DNA of 64,000 bases from the NCBI RefSeq assembly GCF_003576645.1, contig NC_044922.1, forward strand, positions 25,595,341 through 25,659,340, given 5' to 3'. The translations under genes were made by a program, and so were the position numbers. This document shows positions 11,101-23,361 of the stretch, piece after piece; position 1 is the first letter of the stretch, and each line of letters opens with the position of its first letter. The DNA comes from Ipomoea triloba (Eukaryota; Streptophyta; Magnoliopsida; Solanales; Convolvulaceae). The notes below the pieces were generated by a model. That model worked only from the letters and a program-made list of their open reading frames with translations. It searched no databases and was not told the origin of the DNA.

Positions 11101-14100
11101 TATGAGAAACAAAACAAGGAGTATAAAATATGTGTGTGTGTGTGGTTCACTCGTTACCTGAGATTTTGAGACCCAGACAAGCTCTGCACAATCTGTTTTC
11201 CTATTGTGGTCCCAGAAAACTTGAAGAGAACGGCACGAATCAATGACATAACCCACCTTGGGTATTGTAACCGAAGATTCTGCAATATTTGTAGCCAATA
11301 TTACCTGTAACAATGTTGTGGAACAGAAAGAAATCAATTGCATGGAAGGTTGCAAAAAATCAGTTGAAGCCTTGAAGGGGAATTAAATTACGGCATCCAG
11401 CTTTAGTACCTCAATATCATAAAAAGTACAGAACTTGATATGATTCATGATTGAACATGAAAGCATGAACTGATAACCAAGGTAAGACAGATTACCTTTC
11501 GGTGTGACTGTAAGATTTTCATGGACATGAGAGCTTGTTCAATGTCAACACTACGATGTAAAATGTGAACCTTAAAACAATTACTAAAAGGCTTCAACAA
11601 GAACCATTGTTGTTCCAGTGAATAATATGTTGGAAGGAAGACCAAAATTCCCTTTTCAATGTCCCGTTCATTTTTATGAATGTGAATAATCAAATCATGT
11701 ATGAGCCGATGCACTTCAGGCTTGATTTCAGCTTCTGCTGTACTTGGGCTTGACCCAGAACAATAATCAGAAGATAAATGTTCTGATTCCCTTTTAAGAA
11801 GTTTAGCAACCTGTCAAGTGAAGTATTAGCAGAGCAGATGCCAAGTACTCACACCAATAATAAGAGCAGACACCAAGTATTTGTATGTAATTGGATATCC
11901 ATCATTCATATTGCTAAAGTAAAATTCATAAAGTGGATAGATAAATTTTGCTTAAGATAAGATATTGAAACAGAAGACACCCTTTTGATACTCGGGACTT
12001 GTACCAAATAGTAATTCAATTATTCAAAAGATACACACAATACCTGTTCCAGATATAAAACCTTCCGTTGATAGATGACATGTTGATCAGAGCTAGGTAT
12101 AGCTAGCACCTCTACTCTTTCACCCCTACCAAGATCCCCAAAGTATTCTTTATATCTTGCAATATCAGCAGTAGCAGACATCAACACAACCCTGAAAGTG
12201 CAAGCTTATTACAATTATTATTATTACAAGGCATGAAGATAATCATCCATAAGTTCATGATGCATGTATATTCCACACATTTGATTATACTAACTCTTAT
12301 GAAAATTTGGATGTTATAAGATCAGGTGATAGAAAAAAAAAAAAAAAAAAAAAAGACATTGGAAAAAGAAAAATAAATTAAATTATCAAAGGAGAGTTAA
12401 CCTCAGATCATTGTTTTTAATCAAAAACTGTTTGATACAAACAAGAACAAGATCCGACTCCACAGATCTTTCATGCACTTCATCAAGAATAATAACTTTG
12501 TACTTGAGTGCTTTCAAGCCCTTTTCTCTCATTTCATCCAAAAGAACTCCAGCAGTTTTGAAGACAATCATTGAACTGCAATAAAATATTGACACGATGA
12601 GAAGTGTGTGTGCGCGAGCATATATATATATTAAAAAAAGCCGCTGAAAGCAGATAGATCATGCAAGGATAGAGATAAAGAGGTAAGTTTCATTCATTCC
12701 CTCTGTACATTAAAAACTGTCATCCTATTGAGATATCCAGCAAAAACTGTCACATTCAATAATTTCAACAAAATTTATAACATGAACTTTTGCCACTATT
12801 GGTCCTCGAATATTAAAATCAGCACTTCTAATGCACGACTTTGATATGTTTTTTTTTTCCTTCTCCAGTATTCCAGTAAGCACCAGATGCTATTCATCTT
12901 GCTCTCTAGAAAACATGATTTACCCTTAAAAGTGTGATGTCTAGCATGTGACACTTCCCAGAAGGTGGTCACCAGATATTAGGTTGGAAGGACAGAAAGT
13001 GGAAAAAAAATTAAGAAATAAAAATAAAAAAAATTTAAGTCATGTATTAAAAGTAAAGAATTTTAATAGTCAAGGATTAAAATTGACAGTGACATAAGAG
13101 GAAATTACCAAAATGGTCCCTCGACTATGTCGATTTGACCAAATTGGTCCTTCTCATTTTAACTTGGCTAATAGCGTCCTTCGACTATCCATTTTTTAAC
13201 CATTTCAGTCCTCCGGTGAGATAGCCGGCATACGTCCGGCGAGAGTAAGGCTAAGATTGTAATTTCATTATATTTCCCCCTTTTCCTTTCAACCCAACGT
13301 ATTGTTTAGTTAAAATCCCCAAAATGTCGTAAAGATAAACCCTGAAATTCCTCACGTGCGTTCGAAGCTCTGGAAATCAGAAGGGGGAACAACTCTACCT
13401 TGGAACCAACATTCGCCATTGGGAAAGTATGTTGCTTCCAAGGTAGAGTTGTTCCCCCTTTTGATTTCCAGAGCTTCGAACGCACGTGAGGAATTTCAGG
13501 GTTTAGGTTTACGACATTTTGGGGATTTTGACTAAACAATACGTTGGGTTGAAAGGAAAAGGGGGAAATATAATGAAATTACAATCTTAGCCTTACTCTC
13601 GCCGGACGTATGCCGGCTATCTCACCGGAGGACTGAAATGGTTAAAAAATGGATAGTCGAAGGACGCTATTAGCCAAGTTAAAATGAGAAGGACCAATTT
13701 GGTCAAATCGACATAGTCGAAGGACCATTTTGGTAATTTCCTCGTGACATAATTAAGAATGACTTTCTAAAGATCTTACTACTAGGATGAAAGTGGCAAA
13801 AAATCTTCACAACAGCATTACCCAAAAAAGCCCTTTAATTAAGAATTTGAAATAAGATATTTAATACATTCAATACTCTCATTTATGATGGGAAAAATCA
13901 AAATTATTATACCACTTAATGAATTATGTAAATTGCAATAGATATACTCTCATAAATCCATGTATTTTTTCCAAAGGGCAGCTTTTGCTGAACAGCTGAA
14001 TTATATACATATCTAGTATAATTCACTTCAGAGTGGTAGAGAAGAACTTTAAATGAAGTATCTTGGAAGAGGGAAAGGTAGATCACAGAGAAAATTAAGA

Positions 14101-15805
14101 AGATTCTTCATTATTCCATAGAATGCATTTCTAAATTCTAACTATGCATCTTGGCATCATTTTTTAAGCCAGAATGCAAACTAACCTTGATAAACCTTCC
14201 TTAAAGACAATGATGAATGTAAGCATAAATGCTATAAATTCAGAGCAAATGCTGAAGGATCTTAAGAATCTTAAGAGAAATAAGCAGAAATAAGGTCAAT
14301 GACAATGACTTTCCATTTGCAGTTCATAGTCTAAGCTAGCATCTTTTTATTCTTCTTCTTCTTCTTTTGGTAACTTAATCTAACATCTATTCTGTGCATT
14401 AAGCATGTTAATATTCTATACGAAGTTATGAACAATCCAACAGAAGCAAACTCTAATTTTTAATAAAGAACAATCAAACATGCTCACATCTTTCTTTTTA
14501 TAACAAATTCATGGTTTATGTGCCAAGACAAGGGTACTTGACCTGCCTTGAAAGAGTAAATTAGTTTCATAATACCAAGTCAAGAAACACACATACAGAG
14601 AAGCCAAAGCACTACCCTCTCAGATTTCCATTAAAGTGTCATTATTTTGTCAGGCAAAGGAGAGAAAGTGAAGCAAATTAATTTCAAAAAGAGAATGTGA
14701 TTCAGCCAGACCATGGATGAGTTACACATCTGTCAATTGATCAACAAGTGTACCTTGCAGAGAAGACCTTTGAGTGTCCTATGTGATACCCGACCTCTCC
14801 CCCTACTTCACAATTGCGAGCCCTTGCAACCATTTTAGCAACAGCTACTACTGCAAATCTCCTTGGCTGTGTGCACAGTATGGGTCCCAAATTCTCGTCT
14901 AGTAAAAACTGAGGGACTTGGGAGCTCTTCCCTTTATTGTTAAACAAATAGTAAAGACATCATGTCAATTGACTCATAACAATGAATATAATAATGAGAA
15001 ATCATCTTTTATGCATTCCTACAATATGTTCACAGGATTTGACCCTGGCAGAGAAAATCAGTAAGCAACTACTCATAGGCATCATCATATATAATTATAT
15101 TCTGTATTTATGGATGCACTATTGGCAGCACAAATTAGCACTGGAAGATTTTTTACATTCTCAAGCAATCAACATTGTCATGTTTGATGATACTGAAATC
15201 AAATATGTTGACAGCCAAACCCTGGAGACTAAATATTGCATTCACATACTACCACTGCTACTTTGATCTCTCATTTCCTAAGGCATAATTCTCCCTTCAT
15301 TTCCTTTCGATTGGAAATAAAAATCAATTCCGTCCAGGTGAACCTGTCAATGACAAGATAACTTCATTGGTGATTACTCTATCCGAAATTTCATCGTTCA
15401 GTCATTCCGGACTCTTGTCGGATAGTTCTATGACTACAAATGTGTAATTTGAACAGCGATTAGCATAGAGATGCAAAGAAATGAAAACAAAAAAAAAAAA
15501 AAAAAAAAAACTATACGGAGTAAAAAATGAAGATTAAAAAAAAAAACATAAACAAAGGCCCAACGCAAGGAGAAAAATGAGAGGAAAAGAGGGTGCTCCC
15601 CTCCCCTAGAATGCTAGACGTTACCGCAGCCAGTATCGCCGACGATGAGAGTGACGCGGTTCTCTAGGATTTTTCCGACGATTTTTCCCCTCATTGCGGT
15701 TATCGGTAAAGGAGGGAACGTCGACGATGATGAAGAAGACGAGGAGCCGGACGAAAACGGCTCCGGTAGTGAAGAAGAGTGCGATGAAGTCGGTGATGTC
15801 GACAT
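8106..15805 (-). CDS. DExH-box RNA helicase with two CCCH zinc fingers (DExH8/C3H31 type)
   Basis: Complete gene, 14 coding exons joined by GT-AG introns: 15625-15805, 14754-14931, 12402-12575, 12044-12191, 11496-11810, 11158-11304, 10900-11080, 10494-10774, 10277-10399, 10044-10188, 9694-9962, 9430-9621, 8534-9055 and 8106-8306. The phases fit and give 1018 residues. Helicase motifs in order: GDTGCGKS (about 56-63), TQPRR (81-85), DEVH (151-154, in place of DEAH), SAT (183-185), ATNIAESSVTIP (336-347) and QRQGRTGR (384-391). Two C-terminal CCCH fingers follow: C744-x7-C752-x5-C758-x3-H762 and C771-x8-C780-x5-C786-x3-H790. The N-terminus is serine-rich. The family unwinds RNA with ATP; the fingers suggest RNA binding. 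Length and layout match the Arabidopsis zinc finger CCCH helicase At2g47680 as I recall it. Intron 2 is about 2.2 kb and holds a fold-back element. The exact substrate is unknown. Confidence 0.93.
13098..13743. mobile_element. Fold-back (near-perfect inverted repeat) element with 9-bp TSD
   Basis: The left arm (13098 to about 13405) and the right arm (about 13436-13743) are inverted copies with only about five mismatches seen by eye over roughly 308 bp, around a short loop. The ends are GAGGAAATTACC and GGTAATTTCCTC. The 9-bp duplication GTGACATAA lies at 13089-13097 and 13744-13752, indicating a Mutator-like non-autonomous element. It lies in intron 2 of the helicase gene, so the pre-mRNA would fold into a hairpin of about 300 bp. 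Confidence 0.92.
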
Positions 15806-16330
15806 CTTCTCCGGCGAAAGAAATGATCAGATGGAAGGAAGCAAGCAAGCAAGACTGTGGTTTGCAGTGCTCAGCAAGACTTCGCTTTGGCTGTAGCCCA
15901 GCAAAGCAGTCTACTCTGGTATTGCAATTGCAATAGGCGCGCGGTTCGGGAGATAAAAAGAGCAGTCGCCAGTGGCCCCCACCTGTCAAAACCTTTTCCT
16001 GAACATCCGCTACGCGCTAGATCGTGCACGTGACTGACCAAACTGATTTCATCACCCAAAAACCACTCTTTAAAATTTGGACAAAAAAATAAAATAAAAA
16101 TTTTAAAGTAATTCATAATACGAAAAAAGTATTGATGGCAAAATATTTAAAAAAATTAATAGAATAAATAATTTAAATAAAAAATATATTATAAATCAAA
16201 ATAATAATAATTTATGCATATGCTCTATTTGACAGAGCTTATAACTTTTTTTAAATTGTCAATAAAAATATTTATCAATAATATTTTTAATAAATAAAAA
16301 CGAGAATATAATTAAATAAGTAACTTAAGA
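15806..16330. promoter_or_regulatory. Upstream region of the helicase gene
   Basis: GC content is raised over 15640-16030 compared with the flanks, fitting first exon, 5' UTR and core promoter. A minus-strand repeat GCTTGCTTGCTTCCTTCC lies just upstream of the start codon. No clear TATA box was found. Beyond about 16080 the sequence becomes AT-rich spacer. Confidence 0.4.
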
Positions 16331-16389
16331 AAATTTAATTAGGTCACTGAATATAAAATGAAATCACGCAATGGTCCACATTGAATATA

Positions 16390-17115
16390 ATGAATTGATA
16401 ACCTTAAATTTTTATAAAATAAATTTAAGACATTCAATTTTTTCCCCAAATTTAGGCCATTATACAAAAATTTTATTTTATATAATGAATTCATAACATT
16501 CCTGTATAAAGCTTTATTTGGGAAAAAAAAATATATAATATACTGAATTCATAACCGTAAATTTTCATACAAATTTTATATAATGAATTTAAAACATTCA
16601 AATTTTTGCCTAAATTTGGACAATTATAAAGGAATTTTGTAGAATGAATTCATAACATTCCTTTATAAAGCTTTATTTGGAAAAAAATCTAATATAAATA
16701 TATAATGAATTCATAACCCTGACTTTTTATACAAATCTGAATTTAAAAAATTCAAGTTTTTTTCCAAATTTGGACCATTAGATAGGAATTTTATATAATG
16801 GATTCATAGCATTCCTTTATAAAGCTTTATTTGGTAAAAAAAAATCAAAATCTAATATAATGAATTCATAACGTTAAATTTTTATACAAATTTTACATAA
16901 TGAATTTTTAAAATTCAAAATTTTCCAAATTTGGACCATTATATAGGAATTTTATATTATGAATGAATTCATAGCATTCCTTTATAAAGCTTTATTTGGA
17001 AAAAAAAAATCAAATTTCCTAATATAATGAATTCATAACCTTAAATTTGTATGCAAATTTTACATAATGAATTTAAAACACTTTTTTTTTTCAAATTTGG
17101 ACCTTTATAGGAATT
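16390..17115. repeat. AT-rich imperfect tandem array, about 155-165 bp period
   Basis: At least four repeats of a unit carrying ATAAAGCTTTATTTGG (near 16506, 16665, 16818 and 16983), ATGAATTCATAAC and CCAAATTTGGAC words. Spacing is about 159, 153 and 165 bp. Units differ by small indels, so the array is not recent. No coding potential. Confidence 0.8.
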
Positions 17116-18423
17116 TTTATGCAAATAAACATTCCTCTCTGCCCAAATTTGTTATTGTTACTAACTACTAAACTATTATTTTTTATATAATAAAATTAGG
17201 TTTCTTAGTACTTATACTTCAAACTTTCATGGGTCAATGTTACAGAGTAATATTTTAGAAAAAATTGTCAAATTAACACTTTAAATCTAATGAATAGTAC
17301 AATTAGATCCTCTAAACAAACAACCCAAAAACAAAACAAAAATAGAAACAAAAACAAAAACAAAATTTTAATAAGACCTCTAAGGCTCTAAACCAACAAA
17401 ATAATAAGTCTTGGTTTTTCAAAAAAAAAAAACAAAATAATAAGTCTTATTATTACATAGACTCTGTTTGGCAGAGCTTATTTAGGAGTTTATATCTTAT
17501 TTTAAGCTATTAATTATCTATAGGCTCTGTTTGGTAATGTTCTCAAAATAAGCTAGTAGCTTAAAACAAGAGTTTGTTTTGAAATGCTACTTTAGGTAAC
17601 TTTTCAAAAATAAGTTAGTGGCTTCTTAACTTTTTTTCCATCTGTATCATTATTATTTTAAATAAATGACATCATTTACCCTACCCAATTAAAACTCTTT
17701 TGGCCTTTTCAATTCGATCAATATGTTTCGTTGTAATTTCAATTTGACATTTGTGTTTGAACAATAATTTTTGTATGAACTAATTGTATGAATTATAAAC
17801 ATTTTGTTTTACTTTATATATTTTCAAATATATGTTCTTTATATTTTTATTAAAATATATTAATTTCATTATTTTATATTTTAATATGTAAACAAACTTA
17901 TTTAAATTTAAAACTATTTAAATTTTATGAAGATGCCATTTTTAGTCTTTTTACATTTATCAACTTATCAAAAAACTAATTTTACCAAATACTTTGAGGC
18001 ATAACAGCTAGTTTAACAGCTCTTCAGATTTCAGTTTCGAGCTTGTAGCTTTTCAGCTAGGTTTGCCAAACATACCATATTCAACAGGCAACCACTAATT
18101 TGACACTAACTAGGTTAATACAAGGCACTTGATGTTTATGTATGTATATAATATAAACTAAGTATATAAAAAATTATTTAATTTTTCATTTTTAAAGTTT
18201 ACACATTGTTAAAGCATGAAAGTTTACACTAGCATGAAATTAGGGTGTGCTTGGTTTGCACATAAAAATCAGAATCGGAGCCCAGTTAAAGCATGAAAGT
18301 TTACACATTGTTTATTTTTCATATACCAATTCCTATATGTAAACCAAACACTCTCTTAATATATTAAAAATGAATATTTATCTATAATTCACTTTGCAAC
18401 TTTTAAGTTAAAGTCTTTAACCA
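17116..18423. other. AT-rich spacer with GGCTCTGTTTGG/TTTGCCAAACA ends
   Basis: No gene is seen. Between about 17521 (TAGGCTCTGTTTGGTAA) and 18075 (GTTTGCCAAACATACC) there are loosely inverted ends and inward words such as AAGCTAGTAGCTT and GAGCTTGTAGCTTTTCAGC, which suggest an old non-autonomous DNA transposon. No target duplication could be defined. Confidence 0.4.
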
Positions 18424-18985
18424 GGTTGTTATGCCGTGGACCCAGGTTCACCTTGCAAGGTGGACATGGGTCTACATTCACATACATTATACTCTACATT
18501 CACATACACTATACTCTACATTCACACTTTGTAAACTTCACATTCACACATTACAGGATTATGTGTTTAGTAACTATATTACCACTGTTATGTATTTACA
18601 TATATCATTCAAAACTCTATATTCACATGTCCTATACTCCACATTCACAACTTGAGAACTCCACATTCACACATTACATGTCTACAAGTTGTTAGAACTT
18701 CTTAACTCTATTACAGATTCACACATGCATAACTCTACATTCACGATTTCTATACTCCATATTCACAATTTGAAACATCCACATTCACATATTTCTGGAC
18801 AACTCTACATTCACACAATCATAAATCTACATTCACAATTTCTATACTCTACATTTACACTTTGAAACCTCTACATTCACACATGTTTGGACAACTCTAT
18901 ATTCAACTATATGTTACTAATTAAAAAAAAAAAAAAGACAAAAATGACGTAATTTTAGACTAAGGTGGACATGGGTCCACAACGT
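18424..18985. mobile_element. Probable non-autonomous element filled with CTACATTCACA repeats
   Basis: The ends are imperfect inverted copies: GTGGACCCAGGTTCACCTT at the left and, on the other strand, GTGGACCCATGTCCACCTT at the right. The interior (about 18470-18905) is a degenerate array of CTACATTCACA, TATACTCTACATTCAC and similar words. No open frame with a recognisable product. Target duplications were not resolved, so the class is uncertain. Confidence 0.6.
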
Positions 18986-19004
18986 AATTTGCCCCAGTAT
19001 ACTG

Positions 19005-19065
19005 AGCCCATACCGAATGATCTTTGGGTTTTCAATCTACTACGAAATTCTAGATTTGGAGCCCA
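19005..19065 (+). promoter_or_regulatory. Two site II elements (TGGGCT) upstream of the complex I gene
   Basis: AGCCCA (TGGGCT on the minus strand) occurs at 19005-19010 and 19060-19065, about 160 and 105 bp upstream of the NDUFS5 start codon. Site II motifs TGGGCY, bound by TCP-type factors, are established as common in plant promoters of respiratory-chain and ribosomal protein genes. Function here is inferred. Confidence 0.5.
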
Positions 19066-19168
19066 TTCCATCGGTTCCATAAAACTCGTATCCACTAGAC
19101 ATCGGCAACCGTTGAACCGGTCGCAGTTTTTATCACCAGCGAACAACGAAGAGTTGAGGTGACGGAGG

Positions 19169-22100
19169 ATGGCGTCGGGATGGGGGATAACGGGAAACAA
19201 AGGCCGCTGCTATGATTTCTGGATGGACTTTAGTGAGTGCATGTCTCGCTGCCGAGAGCCCAAGGACTGCGCTCTTCTCAGAGAAGATTACCTGGAGTGC
19301 CTCCACCACTCCAAAGAGGTCCATCCTAAACTTCTCTATGCCTCATCGTTCAATTTCCTATATAATTTTGTATTTTACGGATTATTTTTCGGTTAGGTAA
19401 CTCGAATTACACTTCTTTGATTTCTAGTTTTCCCTGTCCAGGTGATCTAGGGGTTTGAAATGAAATTAAATGCATTTTTCTTTTTAATATTTTAGAGCTT
19501 TGGATTTAGGGATCGGTATTCGGAGTTTTGATACTCAATGTTATGGTTCTTTAGATTCGCGAATTTGTTGTCCGGTTTCTTCCATAGTTGATATTGTTAT
19601 CAGATAAATTAATGCAGGCGGTTTGTTTTCTGCAAATTAGGAATTTTTTTTATTTTTTTTTCCTGAGCTTTCGTATAGGGGGGTAGTTATACCTCATTGC
19701 TAGTAAGTTAAGAGTCTTTAAACTCTTGTTGAAGGTTCTATTTCAAATGTGAAGGCCCATCCCTCTACATAAGAACATCATAGATTTGAGGGCGGATTGA
19801 TGATTATATATCAAGGCTTAAGTGTAAGGGATTAGTAGTCTCCCTTGAGTAAATTCAACATTGCATATTCTATTGGACTGTCTAAATGTGTTGGCGCGGC
19901 ATTACAAACAACCAAATGCTGGAAGTGAGTAAATATGTCATAAATGTTATGTCATGTCTTTGGTTCCTCTTTATTTGCTTATCTAAAAGATTTGTTCCAT
20001 GAGACATATTGCACAACTCATCACAAATTTGTGCTAATAAAGAGTCTGGGAAGAAAAGTAGTTCTATCAGGTGAAAGGATGCCTTTGCACCTTGGAGCAA
20101 TGAGAACGATGGAGATGTCCTAGGGTTTTTGAATTTTTGTGTCAACTGAATGCATCAATAATTCTCAATCTTGAAGCGAGAAATTTCAATGAGGGGAATT
20201 CAAGGTGGGTGAGAAAGAAAGATGTTCATAAATATATGATCTACAAGAACACCCTCCGGAAAGACCTTTATAAGATGTATAAGATTGTGAAATATCTAAG
20301 TGAAATAATTATAGAGTGTGTCTAATAATTATGAAGAACAAGAAAACAAGAAGCCTGGCTAAAAGTGTCAACTGAATGCATCAATAATTATGAAGAGCTT
20401 GAGATGGCATCCCTTTCTAATAATCTAATATAAGCCCTGAATTCCACTATATGGAAAGATGGAATTGGTACTATCCTTCAATGAATCTTCTCCTTGTTGG
20501 GCTGCCTCATCTATTTCCCCCTAAAAGTGACATGTGTTCATCCTACTGAGAGGTAGCAAGCATGCAAGATTTTTCCATTTACCTTTAGCAAGGGAAACCA
20601 AATTTATCCTGGCCAAGGGTCAACATTGGTGGGCAGTAGTAAATCTTTAGCTAATGAAATTGAGCTTTAGAGTTGGATGTTGAAATGTGACTGCCATATT
20701 GTGGCAAAGAGTAGTCTTGATTGTTGGTCTTCCCTCCATCTATGGGCCTTTTCAGTGTTCAAATTGATTGGAGAGCAATGTCGTGGCCTAATAGAAGCTG
20801 ACTTTAGGGATAATCAAATCTTTTCTGATGGTGATGCTGGTGGACAAATTAGGTATTATTGTCCATGTTTTATCTATGTTCAAGAGAACAGGTTTACTTC
20901 AAAATTCAACTGATTAAAGGAAAACAATCTGTAGTTTTGCTCAATCCTAGGATTTTATCGATTAAGGATTGCTGGCCTATTAGCTTGATATGAAGTGTTT
21001 ACAAACTCATTTCCGAGCTTCTAGCATTGTGACTGAAGGTTTGCATTCTCTCTAGCCTTGGAGCAGCAAAATGCTTTTATTCATTAAAGGAATAAAGGCA
21101 GATTGTTAAGACCTCCTACTTGCCAAAAAGAGAAATCCCAGGGGTGATTTGCAAATTACTCATTTAAAAAGCCTTTGACCATGTTAATGGAATTTCTGTT
21201 TGCACTGATGTAGAGGATGAAGTTTGGAAGGAAGTGGAGGAATTGGCTTCAGACATGTATTTCTACTGTGAAATTCTCAATCCTCATAAATGAAAGAACC
21301 TCAGGCCTTTTTTTAGCACTACATGAGGGCTAAGACAAGCCCTGTTATATGGAAGGCCTCAATAAACTGATTGCTTGATCTCAGTCAGGAGGTTTTCTCT
21401 ACGGTTTTTAGATTTCCTTCCCCCACTTGCAACCTGTATTGGCTAGTCACTGTTTGTGGATGACTCAATCCTGTTTTGTGATCCAAATATTTCCAACATT
21501 TGGCACTTGAAAGTTGAAACTGTTGCATTTGCTCTTCCATCTGATTTTGAAACTAAAATAAACCTCCAGAAAAGTGTACTCATCCTGATTGGAGGTATAC
21601 CGAACCTTCAGATTCTTGCAGATACACTTGGATGCAAAATTGGGTCCTTAACATCTACTTATTTGGATTTGCATTTGGAACCTGCTTTAAATATGTTATG
21701 AGTTGGTACCCAGTCATGGAAAACGCTATCTACCTGGAAAAAGGTAATATCTTTCGAAATGTGGAAGTTTGACACCAACCAATGCATTTCTTGGAGGCAT
21801 ATAAACCTATCTTATGTCCCATTTTGAAATTCTGGTGTCTGTTGCAAAAGACTGGAGAAATTCCAGAGCCATTGCCTGTGGGGTTGGGAGAAAGAAAATT
21901 TCCCTTGCCATCAGGAACTTCAACCCCCCACCCACTCACTCATGGTGGTCTAGATATAAAAAAAAAAATCTGTAGCTCTTCCATAAAGCTCTTCTAGATA
22001 AATGGTTGTGGGGATTCTCAAGAGAAGGGAAGCATTGGCAGGGAGTTATAGTAGCTAGATATGGAAAATTCGATGGTGGACGGTTATATAAGAACCACTT

Positions 22101-23361
22101 TGGTGACCTAGCATTATGAAGACAAAACTACTTTACCGAGAACATTTGTTTTGATAATGATCCGGTATTGCCAAGTCCAGGCACAAATAGCAGGTACTTT
22201 GTTTCTTTGGCACAAGGCAGCAAACGGGATATGATCAAATCCCCCCCTTCGTATGATATATCTCCTGTAACAGTTGCCTCTCTTGTAGCTTTCAGAACAA
22301 ATAGAAAATATGAGATCTCTTCCCATGGAAAAAATTTCATATTATCTTGATTCTCAAGTCGTGTAAAAAAGACTGGGAAGATCTTTCTAGTTTCTACTGG
22401 ATTTCATCCAAATCATTGTCTTCCACTCCCGCATCCACTGTCATGCTGAAATTCAGAAAATCATTAATTTCATGGTCATCAAGGTGCCTTATAAGTCTAA
22501 TCCTCCAAAGAACTTTCCTGTTGGACAAGAGGTACAAGGACACTACTGTTGCAGCTTGGTATTGAAAGATCAGTAAAGTACACTTAAAAGGAAGGCCACT
22601 ACACCAAGAATCATCCCAACAATTTAAGGTTAATTGCACTTTTAGTCCCTAAGATAAGCAAGAACAGAAATTAGTTCCTTAGTAACATAGTTGAGCCAAT
22701 ATCACCCCTAATTGTGCAGTTATGCACCAAGGTGGTGATTTGAGGACCTGATGTAAAGGATTTCGTTAAATTGTCACAAGTGTGTTTGATGATTAGTTTA
22801 AGATCAAGTAGGACTCCATACAACAATAGTACAAAAACTCCAAAAGCTATACTAACCAAAGATAGGACAGTGTTAGGGATTTGCCCTTTTGACCAAAAGG
22901 GTGTGCACAAAAATCGGCTTTCTCTTCAGTTTGATATAATTCTCCGATTAAAACAAATGTTTAGAAAATAAATATTTTGTGCTTTTCCTGCTTAATGTCT
23001 TCCTATTTTTGGTACTTATCAGGGGAAGAAAATCATAATACTTTTGTGAATTTGGATTAGTTTATCTGGGGATGGGATTTGGGGTGGGTGCATTGTTTTC
23101 ACATCTGCCTATGTGCAATTTAACATGCATACCCATTATTCAGTATTAAATTTATAAATTTATTGATACATCTTTAAGCCCACATCTGAAAAAAAAAACC
23201 TTTGCTTTTATTGAATTATTTCATTTCACTAACAAGGGTTGTTCTCTTCAATGCAGTACCAGCGCAGGAATCGGATCTACAAGGAAGAGCAGCGTCAACT
23301 AAGAGCGGCTACGCATAAGGAAAAGGAAGGTGGACATGGTGATGGGGGAACGCATCACTGA
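19169..23361 (+). CDS. NADH dehydrogenase (complex I) 15-kDa subunit, NDUFS5 family
   Basis: Two exons, 19169-19318 and 23257-23361, encode 84 residues ending TGA. The protein starts MASGWGITGNKGRCYDFWMD and ends with a lysine- and glutamate-rich tail and HH. It has the twin Cx9C pattern of CHCH-fold proteins imported into the intermembrane space by the MIA pathway: C14-x9-C24 and C34-x9-C44, with a further Cys28. NDUFS5 is an accessory subunit of mitochondrial complex I. The intron is long (3938 bp) and holds a LINE relic. The donor reads GAG|GTCCAT, a weak site; the acceptor ATGCAG|TACCAG is good and the joined frame matches the family. It lies head to head with the helicase gene. From memory the Arabidopsis homologue is At2g47690. 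Confidence 0.92.
20600..22120 (+). pseudogene. Decayed LINE (non-LTR retrotransposon) in the NDUFS5 intron
   Basis: Broken frames carry LINE signatures in order: a DUF4283-like piece (HLWAFSVFKLIGEQCRGLIE, about 20728-20790), KAFDHVN near 21171, the reverse transcriptase catalytic core in variant form FVDDSILFCD near 21450, a thumb-like segment with KINLQKSVLILIGG near 21560, and a C-terminal piece reading like LLDKWLWGFSREG near 22000. Many stops and frame changes show it is long dead. It lies in the same orientation as the host gene. No endonuclease, poly-A tail or target duplication was identified. Confidence 0.78.

Noticed and set aside
14982..15266. 94-codon plus-strand frame
   Set aside because: It lies in intron 1 of the helicase gene, antisense, with no motif, promoter or codon signal.
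15621..15989. Overlapping frames on both strands around 15.6-16.1 kb
   Set aside because: They are shadows of helicase exon 1 and its 5' UTR.
18470..18905. CTACATTCACA array as a CRISPR or regulatory array
   Set aside because: Units are degenerate and irregularly spaced; low-complexity filling of a transposon explains it better.
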